Shown piece by piece: positions 32,242-43,164 of a DNA stretch of 64,000 nucleotides. The DNA comes from Rana temporaria. Its lineage: Eukaryota > Chordata > Amphibia > Anura > Ranidae. Both the position numbers and the translations under genes were made by a program. Location: the NCBI RefSeq assembly GCF_905171775.1, contig NC_053496.1, forward strand, positions 184,053,759 through 184,117,758, read 5' to 3'. The notes beneath the pieces are model-generated. The model searched no databases. It saw only the letters and a list, made by a program, of their open reading frames with translations, and had not been told where the DNA came from. Position 1 is the first letter of the stretch. Each line of letters opens with the position of its first letter.

Positions 32242-32540
32242 CTGGCGCCCCTGCATTCCCTGCTGCCGGTGCTAATGCAAACATGACAGCTTCAGCATCT
32301 CTCCAGATGTACATTTGCCTGGCTTGTCAAGATGGGTTGCCACAGCTGCTACGCTTGCACGTCATCCACGGTGTCCCTACGGACAAGCATGTGCCATGCT
32401 CGACTGTGTCGGCCGCTGTGCATCCTCTGCATCAGCATCCTCTGCACGGCATCCTCTGCGTCACTCCAGACAGGCCCAGGCCACATGCTAAACTTTCTGG
32501 GGCAGCCCGCAGGTTGGATGCCTCTGGTCTAGTCTATGTT

Positions 32541-34030
32541 CCTGTGTAGGGATGAGTTAAACACCCCCTCGTTCGGTTCGCACCAGAACCTTTGAACGGA
32601 CCGAACGTTCGCGCAAACTTTAGAACCCCATTGAAGTCTATAGGATTTGAATTTTCAAAATCAAAAGTGCTCATTTTAAAAGCTAATATGCAAGTTATTG
32701 TCCTAAAACGGGTTTGGGGACCCGGGTCTTGCCCCAGGGAACATGTATCAATGCAAAAGAAAGTTTTGAAAACTAACGTTTTTTCGGGAGCAGTGATTTT
32801 AATGATGCTTAAAGTGAAAAAAAAATTGAAAAATTCCTTTAAATATCGTACCTGCTGGGTGTCTATAGTATGCCTGTGAAGTGGCACGTGTTTCCCGTGT
32901 TTAGAACTGTCCCTGCACAAAATGAGATTACTATAAGACAAAAGTTATTTAAAACTGCTTGCGGCTTTAATGTAATGTTTGGTCCCTGCAATATGGATGA
33001 AAATCATTGAGAAAAATAGCATGGGTTTCCCCGCCCCCTCCCCCCAAGTCATTACAAGACCCTTTGGCCCTATATACTTTGAACAGCATTATACAGGCGG
33101 TGCAAACAAGACGGGGACTGTAGGTTTGTTGTTAAGTAGAATCTGTTTGTAATTGTGAACTGGTACTTTTTTAAAGTTTTAAAATCTTTTTTTAAGCTTT
33201 TTTGAAAACATAGAGAAGGGTTATCAGCCCTGTAACATTTGTTTTGCTGTCTGTGTGCATCTGTTCAGAAGATTGCAATTCACTTTCTGTCCCAATGACA
33301 AATGATTTTTTGAAAATTTGAGGTTTTTTTTTGTGAAACAAGGATTGGTGATAAAGCATCAGTGGACAGGAGACACCTCTTACAGAAGAGAATTTCCCTT
33401 CCTAGGGGTAGATTTAGAGTCGTTTGTAAGTTGGATGTTTGAAAGTAGGGGCCTGACGTATATACTCTGCATAAATTTGGGCCCTAGGTGTTGGTGTTGC
33501 CACAACACTGTAAGCCCTCACAGTTAGTCTTGGTGGGCGCTGAAACGCCCTGCTGTAAACTATTATATCAAGAATTGTAATTACATGCCATTGTTGAACA
33601 GTGGTAGAAAAATTGGGCCTTTGATGACGGCGCTGGTGTCACAACACACTAAGTCCTCACAGTTACTCTTGGTGGGCGCAGGAATGGGCCCTGCTGTTAA
33701 ATATTAGATCAAGAATTGTAATTACATGCCATTGTTGAACAGGGGCAGAAAAATTGGGCCTTTGTTGGTGGTGCCACAACACTGTAAGCCCTCACAGTTA
33801 CACTTGGTGGGCGCAGAATGGGTGCAATGAAAATACTTGCTGATCCGCCACTGCCTGCGGTATTAATATGACAACAGCAATGGTATTCACGTGGCTTTAG
33901 GTGCACACTGTGCAGAGGACACAGTATACCACGTGAGAGTATGTGCAGATCCCCTGCCTGTAGGAATTAATATGAGAACACCAGCAAATATATTGACGTA
34001 GCTTTAGGGGCACACTGTGCAGAGGACACA
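32541..34030. repeat. Unclassified interspersed repeat with 137-bp tandem units
   Basis: It starts with a GAACGGACCGAACGTTCGCG motif of dispersed-repeat look. From about 33490 to 33830 units of about 137 bp (CACAACACTGTAAGCCCTCA, ATTACATGCCATTGTTGAAC) recur three times (33501, 33640, 33775). No coding domain recognised. Confidence 0.5.
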
Positions 34031-35107
34031 GACAGTACACCAAGTTAAAATACTGCAGCTAGCACAATCACCTGCCTGCCAGTATATTTGGAGGAGCGGA
34101 TCTATCTAAACTCAATACAGTGTATAAATATATATACAGCATCTGTGGCAGAGACTTGATCCTAAGTTCGAGTGACACTCTGGCTGCCAGGCTGGTGAGA
34201 AAGGCCTGACCCGGTGCGCTATACCCACTCTGGCTAGAGTGGTGATGTAAAGTTTGTCGTTGGAAGCGGGACTGTTTCCCTATCCAGTTACACCTGAATT
34301 TGCCATTTCCTATTCTTCTAGCTCTTCCCCCCATTTCTACTATTATCGTTTTTACCCCGCTGGGTAATAAAAGCACAGAAAAGATACCTGTCGTGTGGAC
34401 ATTCCCTTTATTACAGCTCTCATCAAGTACCCCAGACGGCGGATATACAGAGGTAACGTGCCACCCCAAAACAAACCAGCAGCTCCTTCGGGGTAGTTCT
34501 ACATAGATGTATATAAAATTAACTTTTTATCTTTCAAAAAGTGTTTCCCAGTTCTAAACCTTTCATCCAAGTTCTAAATTGGTGCATTCGTACATTTTAA
34601 AAGCCAATATAAAGGAATAGTAGTGGTGAAATAAAGCCCTTGTAGATTTATTAACCTTTTTTTTGGTTAATTCTCCTTTAAGGGGGTGTGGCAGGGGGCG
34701 TGTCCTATGCCTACATACGTTTGTTCGTAGGTGTTCCTCATTCCCTCATTGAGCTATGACTAAGCATTGATGTTCAATGTGAAACGCGTCAGCTGTTTAT
34801 TTCCCACTGTATGCTGTTTTTTGTAGTGTATTTTCTTTTTACCCAATAAAGGGCACGTCTTTTTTAGACATTGGAGTGCAGCTGTCCGTATACATTCCTT
34901 TCCTTGCATGCTTCATGCATTGCCGGCACCCGTTGGTTCCTGAGTGGACAGTGATTGCCTTAGGTGTGCTCACCTGGAGCGGCAGTTTTCTCCATTTGTT
35001 CCTCATTCCCATCTCGAAATGTTGGGAGGTGTGACTTTACGTTTGTTCGTAGGTGTCCCTCATTCCCATCTCAAAATGTTGGGAGGTATGACTTATGTTA
35101 TGTCATT
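34031..35107. other. Non-coding stretch
   Basis: No gene supported. CAATGTGAAACGCGTCAGC near 34770 and the twice-repeated CGTAGGTGTTCCTCATTCCC (34725, 35045) look like dispersed repeats. Confidence 0.4.
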
Positions 35108-35795
35108 GGGCCAGATCCACATACATGTAGAACGGCGCAGCGTATCAGAGATACACTACGCCGCCTCAGCGATTTCGCGGAGTAAGTTACGGCGGCGTAG
35201 TGTATTTCTGCCGGCGGATTTCAAATTGGGCGGGTTGGGGGCGGGTTTCATTTAAATGAAGCGCGTCCCCGCGCCGAATGGAATGAAATGCGCATGCGTC
35301 GTCCAGAAATTTCCCGCCGTGCTTTGCGCGAAATGACGTTGCATCGACGTCATTTTTTGAACTTAGACGTGAGTTACGTCCATCCCTATTCACGGACGAC
35401 TTACGCAAAAAAAAAAAAAATTCTAATTTCGACGCGGGAACGACGGCCATACTTAACATGGCAATTCTATGTATACGCCGCAAAATACCAGCTTTAACTA
35501 TACGCCGGAAAAAGCCGACTACAGACGACGTTAGAAAATGCGACGGCCACGCGTACGTTCGTGGATCGTCGTAAATCGCTAATTTGCATATCCGACACGG
35601 AAAACGCCACCCAGCGGACGCCGAAGTATTACATCTTAGATCCGAAGGCGTGCGAAGACGTACGCCTGTCTGATCTAACCCAGAAGCCGTCGTATCTTGT
35701 TTTGAGGATTCAAAACAAAGATACGACGCGGGAATTTTGAAATTACGCGGCGTATCAATAGATACGCCGGCGTAATTTCTTTGTGAATCTGGCCC
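35108..35795. mobile_element. Harbinger-like MITE, copy 3
   Basis: Ends GGGCCAGATCCACA and GAATCTGGCCC with an exact 3-bp duplication ATT (35105-35107, 35796-35798). It is closely similar to copy 2 in its body (GAAATTTCCCGCCGTGCTTT). Confidence 0.8.
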
Positions 35796-35933
35796 ATTGT
35801 GACTAAATAGCGTCTAGATACAACAAACTTTAGGCAACATCAATATTTTTGCAGCAAAATCAATTGCAAAAAATCCAGAGCAGTAATATATTTCTATCCC
35901 CCCTTGGTGGGAGTGGAGATGACCCATCTATAA

Positions 35934-36432
35934 GGCTGCATTCACATCTGAGCGTAGGTCGTTCGGTCGTTTATTCAGGGGTTTTTTTCTGGCATTTTGT
36001 AGCGCGTTTTCATGCTTATTTGCGCGTTTGCATACAGCGTCCTCCGACGTTTTTGTACTTCAACGTTTTTTATTTTAGCCAATAGGAAAAATTATCATCT
36101 TTTCATCACTTGTTGCTATGTTCTTAGATTGTTTTTATCTTCTGCCTGGTTGAAATGTTCTATTGATTAAAGCGACAAAACACCCGTAGCAAACGCTCGT
36201 TGTCGCGCTAGTCGCTTGAATCAAGCGTTTCTATGGGAAATGGAAACGCCCAAACCGCCTGATTCACGCAACAAAAAAGGGTCCGGAACTTGTTTGAGCT
36301 TCAGGCGTTCGGCGTCAGGCGTTTTGGAGTGGAGATGTGAACCATCTCCATAGGGAATAATGTATTTTTTCCCCTCTAGCATTTTTGAGCGTTGCGCTTC
36401 AGGCGACAAAACGCTCAGGTGTGAATGCAGCC
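35934..36432. mobile_element. Palindromic MITE (GGCTGCATTCACA)
   Basis: GGCTGCATTCACATCTGAGCG pairs with the right end CGCTCAGGTGTGAATGCAGCC; both ends are flanked by TAA (35931-35933, 36433-36435). The interior is partly palindromic with repeated GCGTTT words. Non-coding. Confidence 0.75.
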
Positions 36433-36460
36433 TAAGGATATACAGTACATACACACAGTG

Positions 36461-36659
36461 AGGCACCGTACACACGTCCGAGGAACTCGACGTGCCAAAC
36501 ACATCGAGTTCCTCGTCGAGTTCAGCGTTGAAGCCGTCGAGGATCTCGGCAGGCCGACTTTCCTCATTGAACAACGACCGAGTTTCTCAGCAGAATCCAG
36601 CTCCGATCGAGTTTCTGGCTGAATTCTGCCGAGAAACTCGGTCGTGTGTACGGGGCCTC
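36461..36659. mobile_element. Palindromic MITE (CGTACACACGTCCGAGG)
   Basis: AGGCACCGTACACACG and CGTGTGTACGGGGCCT form the ends; internal GAGTTCCTCG and GAGAAACTCGG words alternate in inverted orientation. It lies immediately upstream of the gene D promoter. Confidence 0.65.
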
Positions 36660-36890
36660 ACACACAGCACAAGGCCGTGTTCACACTACGAGACGTTTCT
36701 CTGAGCTGCAGTTCCTCTGAGCTCCACAAGGTTGTGATCTTCACAGCTACCCAGACAGGAAGCCTCTATGGAAGACAGGAAGTGATGTCAGGCATCGGCA
36801 GGAAGGCTCTATGGAAAAAAGGGACAAGAGTGACGTCAGGCACAGAGAGAAAGTAGAGAAGAGACGTTGCTGGAACCTGCAGCAGAGGAG
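36660..36890 (+). promoter_or_regulatory. Gene D promoter and non-coding exon 1
   Basis: CACAAGGCCGTGTTCACACTA is followed by CAGTTCCTCTGAGCTCCACA, CCAGACAGGAAGC, ACAGGAAGTGATGTCAGGC and a perfect CRE-type TGACGTCA near 36832. Exon 1 (GTTGCTGGAACCTGCAGCAG) ends at 36890 before GTAATGAG. It belongs to the intact gene D, so this is the best promoter to test. Confidence 0.7.
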
Positions 36891-37327
36891 GTAATGAGAT
36901 TTTATATTTATAAAGTGCAATTTGGCTGGGAACAGCAATTTCTTTTATTAGTTTAACCCCTTCCCGCCCGTGCTATAGCCAAAAGATGGCTACAGCTCGG
37001 CTCTCCAGTTCCGTGGACGACCTTCTAGAACTGCACCTCCCATGAACCCCCTGGGCCGTGATTCGGGCACGTTCTGTGACCACTGTGTCCTTTTAGTTCG
37101 TAGAATAGAATGGCTGTGAGGACAGAGCCTTGAAGAACCCCAATAAAAGAGGAGAAGAGAAAGTAGAGTTGTAGGGGTGATTCGATAGGTAGGAGCAGAA
37201 CCAAGAAGGAGCCTTGAAGGCCACAGGAGTGGAGATTTTTGAGGAGGAACAGGTGATCAACTATATCAACCCAGCAGAAAGGTTTAATAATATGAGTATA
37301 GAGTAGTGACCGTAGGTTTTGACACTA

Positions 37328-37735
37328 ATGCCGCGTACACACGATCGGACATTCCGACAACAAAACCGTGGATTTTTTTCCGATGGATGTTGGCTCAAAC
37401 TTGTCTTGCATACATACGGTCACACAAATGTTGTCGGAAATTGTGAACGTCAAGCACACAGTGATGTATAAGACGTACGACGAGCCGAGAAAAATTAAGT
37501 TCAATAGGCAGTGTGGCTCTTCTGCTTGATTCCGAGCATGCGTTGGAATTTTGTGCGTCGGAATTGGGTACACACACTTTGAATTTCCAACAAGAAGTTA
37601 TGTTGTCGGAAAATTTAAGAACCAGCTCTCAAACATTTGTTGTCGGAAATTCCGACAGAAAATGTCCGATGAAGCCTACACCCGGTCGTATTTTCCGACA
37701 AAAAGCTCACATTGAACTTTTGTTGTTGGAAATTA
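37328..37735. mobile_element. MITE in gene D intron 1 (GTACACACGATCGGA family)
   Basis: GCCGCGTACACACGATCGGA opens the element; words TTGTCGGAAATT and AATTTCCGACAA alternate through it, and TACACCCGGTCGTATTTTCC lies near the far side. Non-coding. Confidence 0.6.
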
Positions 37736-37835
37736 GAAACCCTCATATTATCCCCCATCCTAATATTGTACAGTCCAGATAATTCTCTGTTATCGTTTAT
37801 TGGTCTACAGGAAACCTGCATAGATCACATGACCA

Positions 37836-40800
37836 ATGAGGATGGAGGAGGACCGAAGTCACGTGACTGAGAAGATATTAAAACTCACCCTGGAGATCAT
37901 CTACCTGCTGACCGGAGAGGTGAGGAGGATTCTGGGAGGTCACATGACATCACTCTTATCTCTATTAATAAAACACAGACCTGACCAGAGAGGTGAGGAG
38001 GATTCTGGGAGGTCACATGACATCACTCTTATCTCTATTAATAATACACAGACCTGACCGGAGAGGTGAGGAGGATTCTGGGAGGTCACATGACATCACT
38101 CTTATCTCTATTAATAAAATACAGACCTGACCGGAGAGGTGAGGAGGATTCTGGGAGGTCACATGACATCACTCTTATCTCTATTAATAATACACAGACC
38201 TGACTGGAGAGGTGAGGAGGATTCTGGGAGGTCACATGACATCACTCTTATCTCTATTAATAAAACATAGACCTGACCGGAGAGGCGAGGAGGATTCTGG
38301 GAGGTCACATGACATCACTCTTATCTCTATTAATAAAACACAGACCTGACCGGAGAGGTGAGGAGGATTCTGGGAGGTCACATGACATCACACTTATCTC
38401 TATTAATAAAACACAGACCTGACCGGAGGGGTGAGGAGGATTCTGGGAGGTCACATGACATCACTCTTATCTCTATTAATAAAACACAGACCTGACCGGA
38501 GAGGTGAGGAGGATTCTGGGATTCTAACATGATATTCCTATTGGTTCTCCAATACAGAGATTTCCTCTTGTGAAGTCAGGTGATCATATGACCATCACAG
38601 TGCCTCCATGTGACTCCCTAAAACCTGAGAGACACAACATGGAGAAGATTCTAGAAGTCACCAAGAAGATGATGGAGCTGCTGACAGGAGAGGTGAGGGG
38701 TGCCGGGAATTCTGGGACATTATCCCGTAACAGACAAGGGGTGTGTCTGGATGGTGACTGTATCATTGTGTGTGTCAGGTTCCTATAAGGTGTCAGGATG
38801 TCACTGTCTATTTCTCCATGGAGGAGTGGGAGTATTTAGAAGGACACAAGGATCTCTACAAGGACGTCATGATGGAGAATCAGCCGCCCCTCACATCACC
38901 GGGTAAGAGGAGACTTTATTGTAAAGGAGAGAGCAGTACAGAGGCTCCACCTAGATCCCCCATTTCTGATAAACACATAGAAACAATGTATTCAGTCAGT
39001 GTGTGTGTTTCCTACAGATGGATCCAGTAATGGGAACCCACCAGAGAGATGTCCCCGTCCTCTGTATTCCCGGGATTCCACACAGGAAGATCACAACTAC
39101 ACACATCATGATCAGGTAAATAAGTAACAATTATTGGTAGTTATGATTTATACACAAACATTTTTGTTATAATAAATGTTTTATTATATATTTAGAGTGA
39201 AGACCCCAGAGATTGTATTATTGTTGTTAAAGAAGAATATAAGACAGAGGATGAGGAGTATGGTGTAATGAAGGAACTTTCTAACGGACCCAAGGATCTC
39301 TACAAAGACAATATAGTGGAGCCACCTAGTAAGAGAAACCCACCAGAGAGATCTCCCCCTCCTCTGTATTCCCGGGATTCCACACAGGAAGGTCACACCA
39401 TCCCCCACCATCATCAGGTAGGTGGAGTTGAGGGTCGGGAACATAAAGTGATTGAACACTCTGACATGTGGAGACGATGTGTGGACTCTACAAGATGATA
39501 TTTTCTATGTGATCTCACATCATAAATACTTCTATGTTACAGATGTTATTTTCTGCCATTCTGTTGGTTTAGGGTGAAGATTTGATTATCATAAAAACTG
39601 AGTGTGACGTAGAAGAGACGTATGTGAGGGATGATCAGCAATATACGGAGGAGGCTGGAATGACGAGGACATTCATAGAGGAGGACACTCCTACAGAGAT
39701 CAGCACAGGTGACCCATAATATATTCTTCTATTATCTCTTTTTATTGCACACTGATTGGTCCATAGTAGGATGGGAAACTAAGCTATAGAAGCTTAGGCC
39801 TATGGTCACTTGTTCTATGGTAAAGGTCCTGCAAGTTGGAACTTTGAACCCCAATGGTTCCTGCTCTTCTGACAAGGCTGTGTAAATGTAGAAGTGATCT
39901 GGGAGGAGGACCAAAGGTTCTTTGATGGGGGGAAGAGTCCCAGCTGGTTGGGACCTCCACAGAGAACATCTCCTCACTCATATCTACCTGATCCAGATGG
40001 AATCTTGATGGAAGTGAACTAACCCTCTCAGATATATTGATGATGTTTTTCTATTTTTCCAGGACACGCCATGGAGAAACCCTCAAAGGATCGTCTCACT
40101 TTATCTCCAGGTTGTAAAATGGAAGATGAGGACATCACAGGAGATTGTGGAGGAGAAAAGACAATGAGATCCACTATGGATGGAGGACTTCACAGTGTGG
40201 ATAGACCATGGAATCCCTCCGACTCTGAGCAACCTTGTACTGTGGGGGATGGGGCCGGAATTCACGGGAAGAAGAAATGTTCCTGTCCTGGATGTGGGAT
40301 AAGCTTTAGCTCTGATCAATTTTTCTCTGTTCATGGGAGGTCTCACACGGGTGAGGAACTTTATTCCTGTTCTGAGTGCGGAAAATGTTTTCCTCACAAA
40401 TCAAAACTTCTCACACATTACAGATCTCACACAGGGGAGAAGCCGTATTCTTGTCCCGAGTGCGGTAAATCTTTTTCTCGGAAGTCCTGTCTTTCTAGAC
40501 ATAAGACATTGCATACCGGTGAGAAGTTGTATCCCTGCACTGAATGCGGAAAATGTTTTACACAGAGCACCAATCTCTCGAGACACCAGAGACTGCACAT
40601 GGGCGAGAAGCCTTTTGCCTGCCTCGAGTGCGGGAAATGTTTTTCACGGAAATTAGATCTTGTCGTACATTACAGATCTCACACAGGAGAGAGGCCGTAT
40701 TCCTGCCCCGAGTGCGAGAAATGTTTTTCAGATAAGGCCGGCCTTACCAAACATAAGAGATGTCACACGGGCGAGAAGCCGTATTCCTGTTCCGAGTGCG

Positions 40801-41048
40801 GGAAATGCTTTTCACGGAAATCCATTCTTACTGAACATCAGATTTGTCACACACGGGAAAGGCTGTTTACCTGCTCTATGTGTGGAAAACGTTATCTACG
40901 GAAATCAGAACTTGTCAAGCATCAGAGATCTCACACGGGGGAGAAGCCGTATTCCTGCCCTGAGTGTGGGAAATGTTTTTCACAGAAGTCTTATCTTACC
41001 AAACATCGGAGAACCCACACAGCCCTCGAAGGTGTATTAGTGTCCTGA
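37836..41048 (+). CDS. Gene D: intact KRAB zinc-finger protein, 9 fingers
   Basis: Exons: 37811-37919 (ATG 37836), 38558-38692, KRAB 38779-38902, 39018-39115, 39196-39417, 39573-39708, 40063-41048. All introns are GT-AG and phases join without a break, giving 594 residues. Order: two related helices ending LLTGE (residues about 1-73), KRAB-A-like box (74-114), two exons ending in CPRPLYSRDSTQE or its PPPLYS variant (to about 221) with VKEE, a linker exon with IKTE and EISTG, the MEKPSKD leader at 270, then nine fingers at about 341-588. By family this is a nuclear sequence-specific repressor; its target is unknown. In this gene ATG 37836 is the first in-frame Met of exon 2, because the upstream ATG used in E and F is out of frame here. 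It is the only complete, fully KRAB-bearing and undamaged gene in the window. Confidence 0.85.
37920..38527 (+). repeat. Splice-donor minisatellite, gene D intron 2
   Basis: Eight units of about 73 bp right after the real donor at 37919/37920. Each holds GACCGGAGAGGTGAGGAGG and GGTCACATGACATCA. The last unit runs into the AACATGATATTCC sequence that precedes exon 3. Confidence 0.9.
38779..38902 (+). CDS. Gene D KRAB-A-like exon
   Basis: It begins after TGTGTGTCAG and ends CACCGG/GTAAGAGG. It encodes VPIRCQDVTVYFSMEEW through DVMMENQPPLTSP, identical to A and C at protein level as far as I can read. The strict conservation compared with the fast-changing finger exons suggests recent duplication or selection. 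Confidence 0.88.
40063..41048 (+). CDS. Gene D finger exon (9 fingers)
   Basis: Starts after TTTTTCCAG, has the leader MEKPSKDRLTLSPGC and ends ALEGVLVS then TGA. Nine fingers, contact residues (-1,3,6): SFV, HKT, RCR, QNR, RDV, DGK, RIE, REK, QYK. Finger 1 is unusual (CPGCGISFSS, VHGRSH) but keeps all four zinc ligands. Fingers 1-5 match gene E closely, the C-terminal half does not. Confidence 0.92.
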
Positions 41049-41215
41049 GTGTGGGAAATGTCTTCTATATGGATCATATTTTGCCGTACATCAGAGATCT
41101 CACACTGGGAAGAAGCTCATCTTGATATACACCTCAGAAAACACGTGGCTGAGCGCTCCTCCGATCTTTATCATGGAAGAAACACTTTATAAGGAAATCG
41201 GAGATTACTAAAGAC
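41042..41215 (+). other. Fossil tenth finger in gene D 3' region
   Basis: One frame over from the gene D stop, the DNA reads CPECGKCLLYGSYFAVHQRSHTGKK in two joined pieces, with exact C-x2-C-x12-H-x3-H spacing and no stop for about 50 codons. The gene frame ends just before it (VLVS stop). An ancestral frameshift near the end of the array apparently converted a finger into untranslated sequence. The same fossil follows A, C and, truncated, E. Confidence 0.6.
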
Positions 41216-41469
41216 TGTCTAGTTCAGAAAGGGTTTTGTTTGGGTTACTCTGCTAGGAAAGATACAAGGGATGCGACACTGCTGGCTGAGACCCTCCTGT
41301 AGTGGACAGCCGTGGCCAAAAGTTTTGAGAAAGACACAAATAATAATTTTCACGAAGTCCGCTGCCTCCGTTCTTGTGATGGAAATTTACATATACTCCA
41401 GAATGTTATGAAGAGTGATCGGATGTTTAGAATCCATTGAAAAGTCCCTCTTTGCCATAAAAATCCACT

Positions 41470-42395
41470 TAACCACTTCAGCCCCGGACCATTTGGCTGC
41501 CCAAAGACCAGGCCACTTTTTGCGATTCGGCTCTGCGTCGCTTTAACGGACAATTGCGTGGTCGTGCGATGTGGCACTTTTGACGCCATTTTGGGACCAC
41601 TGTTATTTATACAGCTAAAAAAAATGCACTGATTTCTGTGACAATGACACTGGCAGTGATGGAGGTAAACCAGTAGGGGGCGCTGAAGGGGTTAAGTGTG
41701 TCCTAGGGATGTGTTCTAATTGTGGAGGGAATGGGCTAAGTGTGACACAACACTGATCACCACTCCCTATTACAGGGAGCAGTGATCAGTGTCCTGTCAC
41801 TAGGCAGAACGAGGATATACTTGTTTACATCGACATTTCCCAGTTCTTCCTCTCCGTGAGACGATCGCGGGTATCCTGGTGGACATCGAGTCTGTATATT
41901 GTTTATGTTTGTGCACGTTATTTGTTCACTGTGTGACTAGTAGGGTGCGGGTCCTCGGGCCAGCCCTGAACGTCTTGGGAGTGGGTGGACATGGCCTTCT
42001 GGCTTAGTTCACCTGCTCTTATGGGGTCTCCCTTCGGGGGAGCCCCACCTAGTACTGAGAGGGTTCTGTTCCGGCAGTCCCTCCGAGGAAGTTGGGTCCG
42101 TGTCGGCTTCGGTTGCTCGGACCACAGTACCTCAGTCCCCCGTCTGGAGCCTAACGTCCCAGGGGATCAGGGTTTGGGTCCTTTGTCACAGGAGGACCAC
42201 TTGACGTTGCACCCGTCTGCACGTTTTTGTGAACACTCTTTATGTGTGTGCACATTTTTTCTGCACCGGGTGAAGTTTTTTTGGTGTGTTCATACGCCAT
42301 AGGCTTTAAAAAAAACAAAAAAAAAACTTATATATATGTTAATCTGCCCAGCCGTGCCATTCTGCCGAAGTATATCGGCGTGAACTGGTCGGCAA
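41470..42395. mobile_element. Dispersed repeat (CCCCGGACC family) and inverted-copy segment
   Basis: AACCACTTCAGCCCCGGACC through TAGGGGGCGCTGAAGGGGTT repeats the family at 29812. The part 42060-42310 is the reverse complement of about 52240-52520 (for example CTTCCTCGGAGGGACTGCCG there). No gene supported; frame 41985-42302 is not recognisable. Confidence 0.55.
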
Positions 42396-42660
42396 GTGGT
42401 TAATCCTTCAAAAAACATTTGCACTGCATTTGTGAAGAAGGCTTCAGGGCACCCAAGAAAGTCCAGCAAGCACCAGGACCGTCTCCGACAGTTGATTCAG
42501 CTGCGGGATCGGGGGGGCACCACCAGTGCAGAGCTTGCTCAGAAATGGCAGCAGGCAGGTGTGAGGGCATGGGTACACACAGTAAGGAGAAGACTTTTGC
42601 CCGAAAAAGAAGCCCATGGTGTATGTGCCCCTGGAGTGGCAGTCCAGGGGTGCTGTAGAA
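42396..42660 (+). mobile_element. Tc1-like transposase N-terminal remnant, copy 1
   Basis: The translation GHPRKSSKHQDRLRQLIQL, TSAELAQKWQQAGVRA and TVRRRLL is the paired-type helix-turn-helix part of Tc1 transposases. The rest of the transposase is absent; the frame wanders off after about residue 75. A frameshifted sister copy is at 53091-53333, each followed by an orphan splice-donor array. Confidence 0.75.
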
Positions 42661-43164
42661 TCACTGTGTGTGAGTGTCACTCTGATTTATGGCACCACGA
42701 TCACTGCACCATTCACATTTTTTTTTTCTCACCTGCCTCCTGGGTCGGGCCCTTTGGCTGGGACCGGAGGAATTTTTGATTCCTGGCCGGAGGACCTGTC
42801 CATTGTGTTACACAGTGGCCACTTTTCACTCTCCTCTCCACTCCCTTCTCCCCCACTTTATTTTATTTAAAGCCCTTTTATGTTCATGAAAAAAATTGTG
42901 GTGAGAAAGAATAAGCTAAATATTGCTTGTGGATGAAGAGCAAAGGAGATGAGTCTACATGAGAGGACTGACCATTCCAGTGCAATAGTTGTCTTATAAG
43001 GGGAATTTGCTCAGAGGGTGCCACCTGCTGGTTAAAAGTGGTTAATAGGACTTTTTTTTTATGTAATATTTGATATTTAGCTGTTAAAAATGTATGTATA
43101 TTAAATACAATTATAAACAATTTATTCTTTGTAAGTTGATTGACCAAAAAGTGCATCTCATCAT

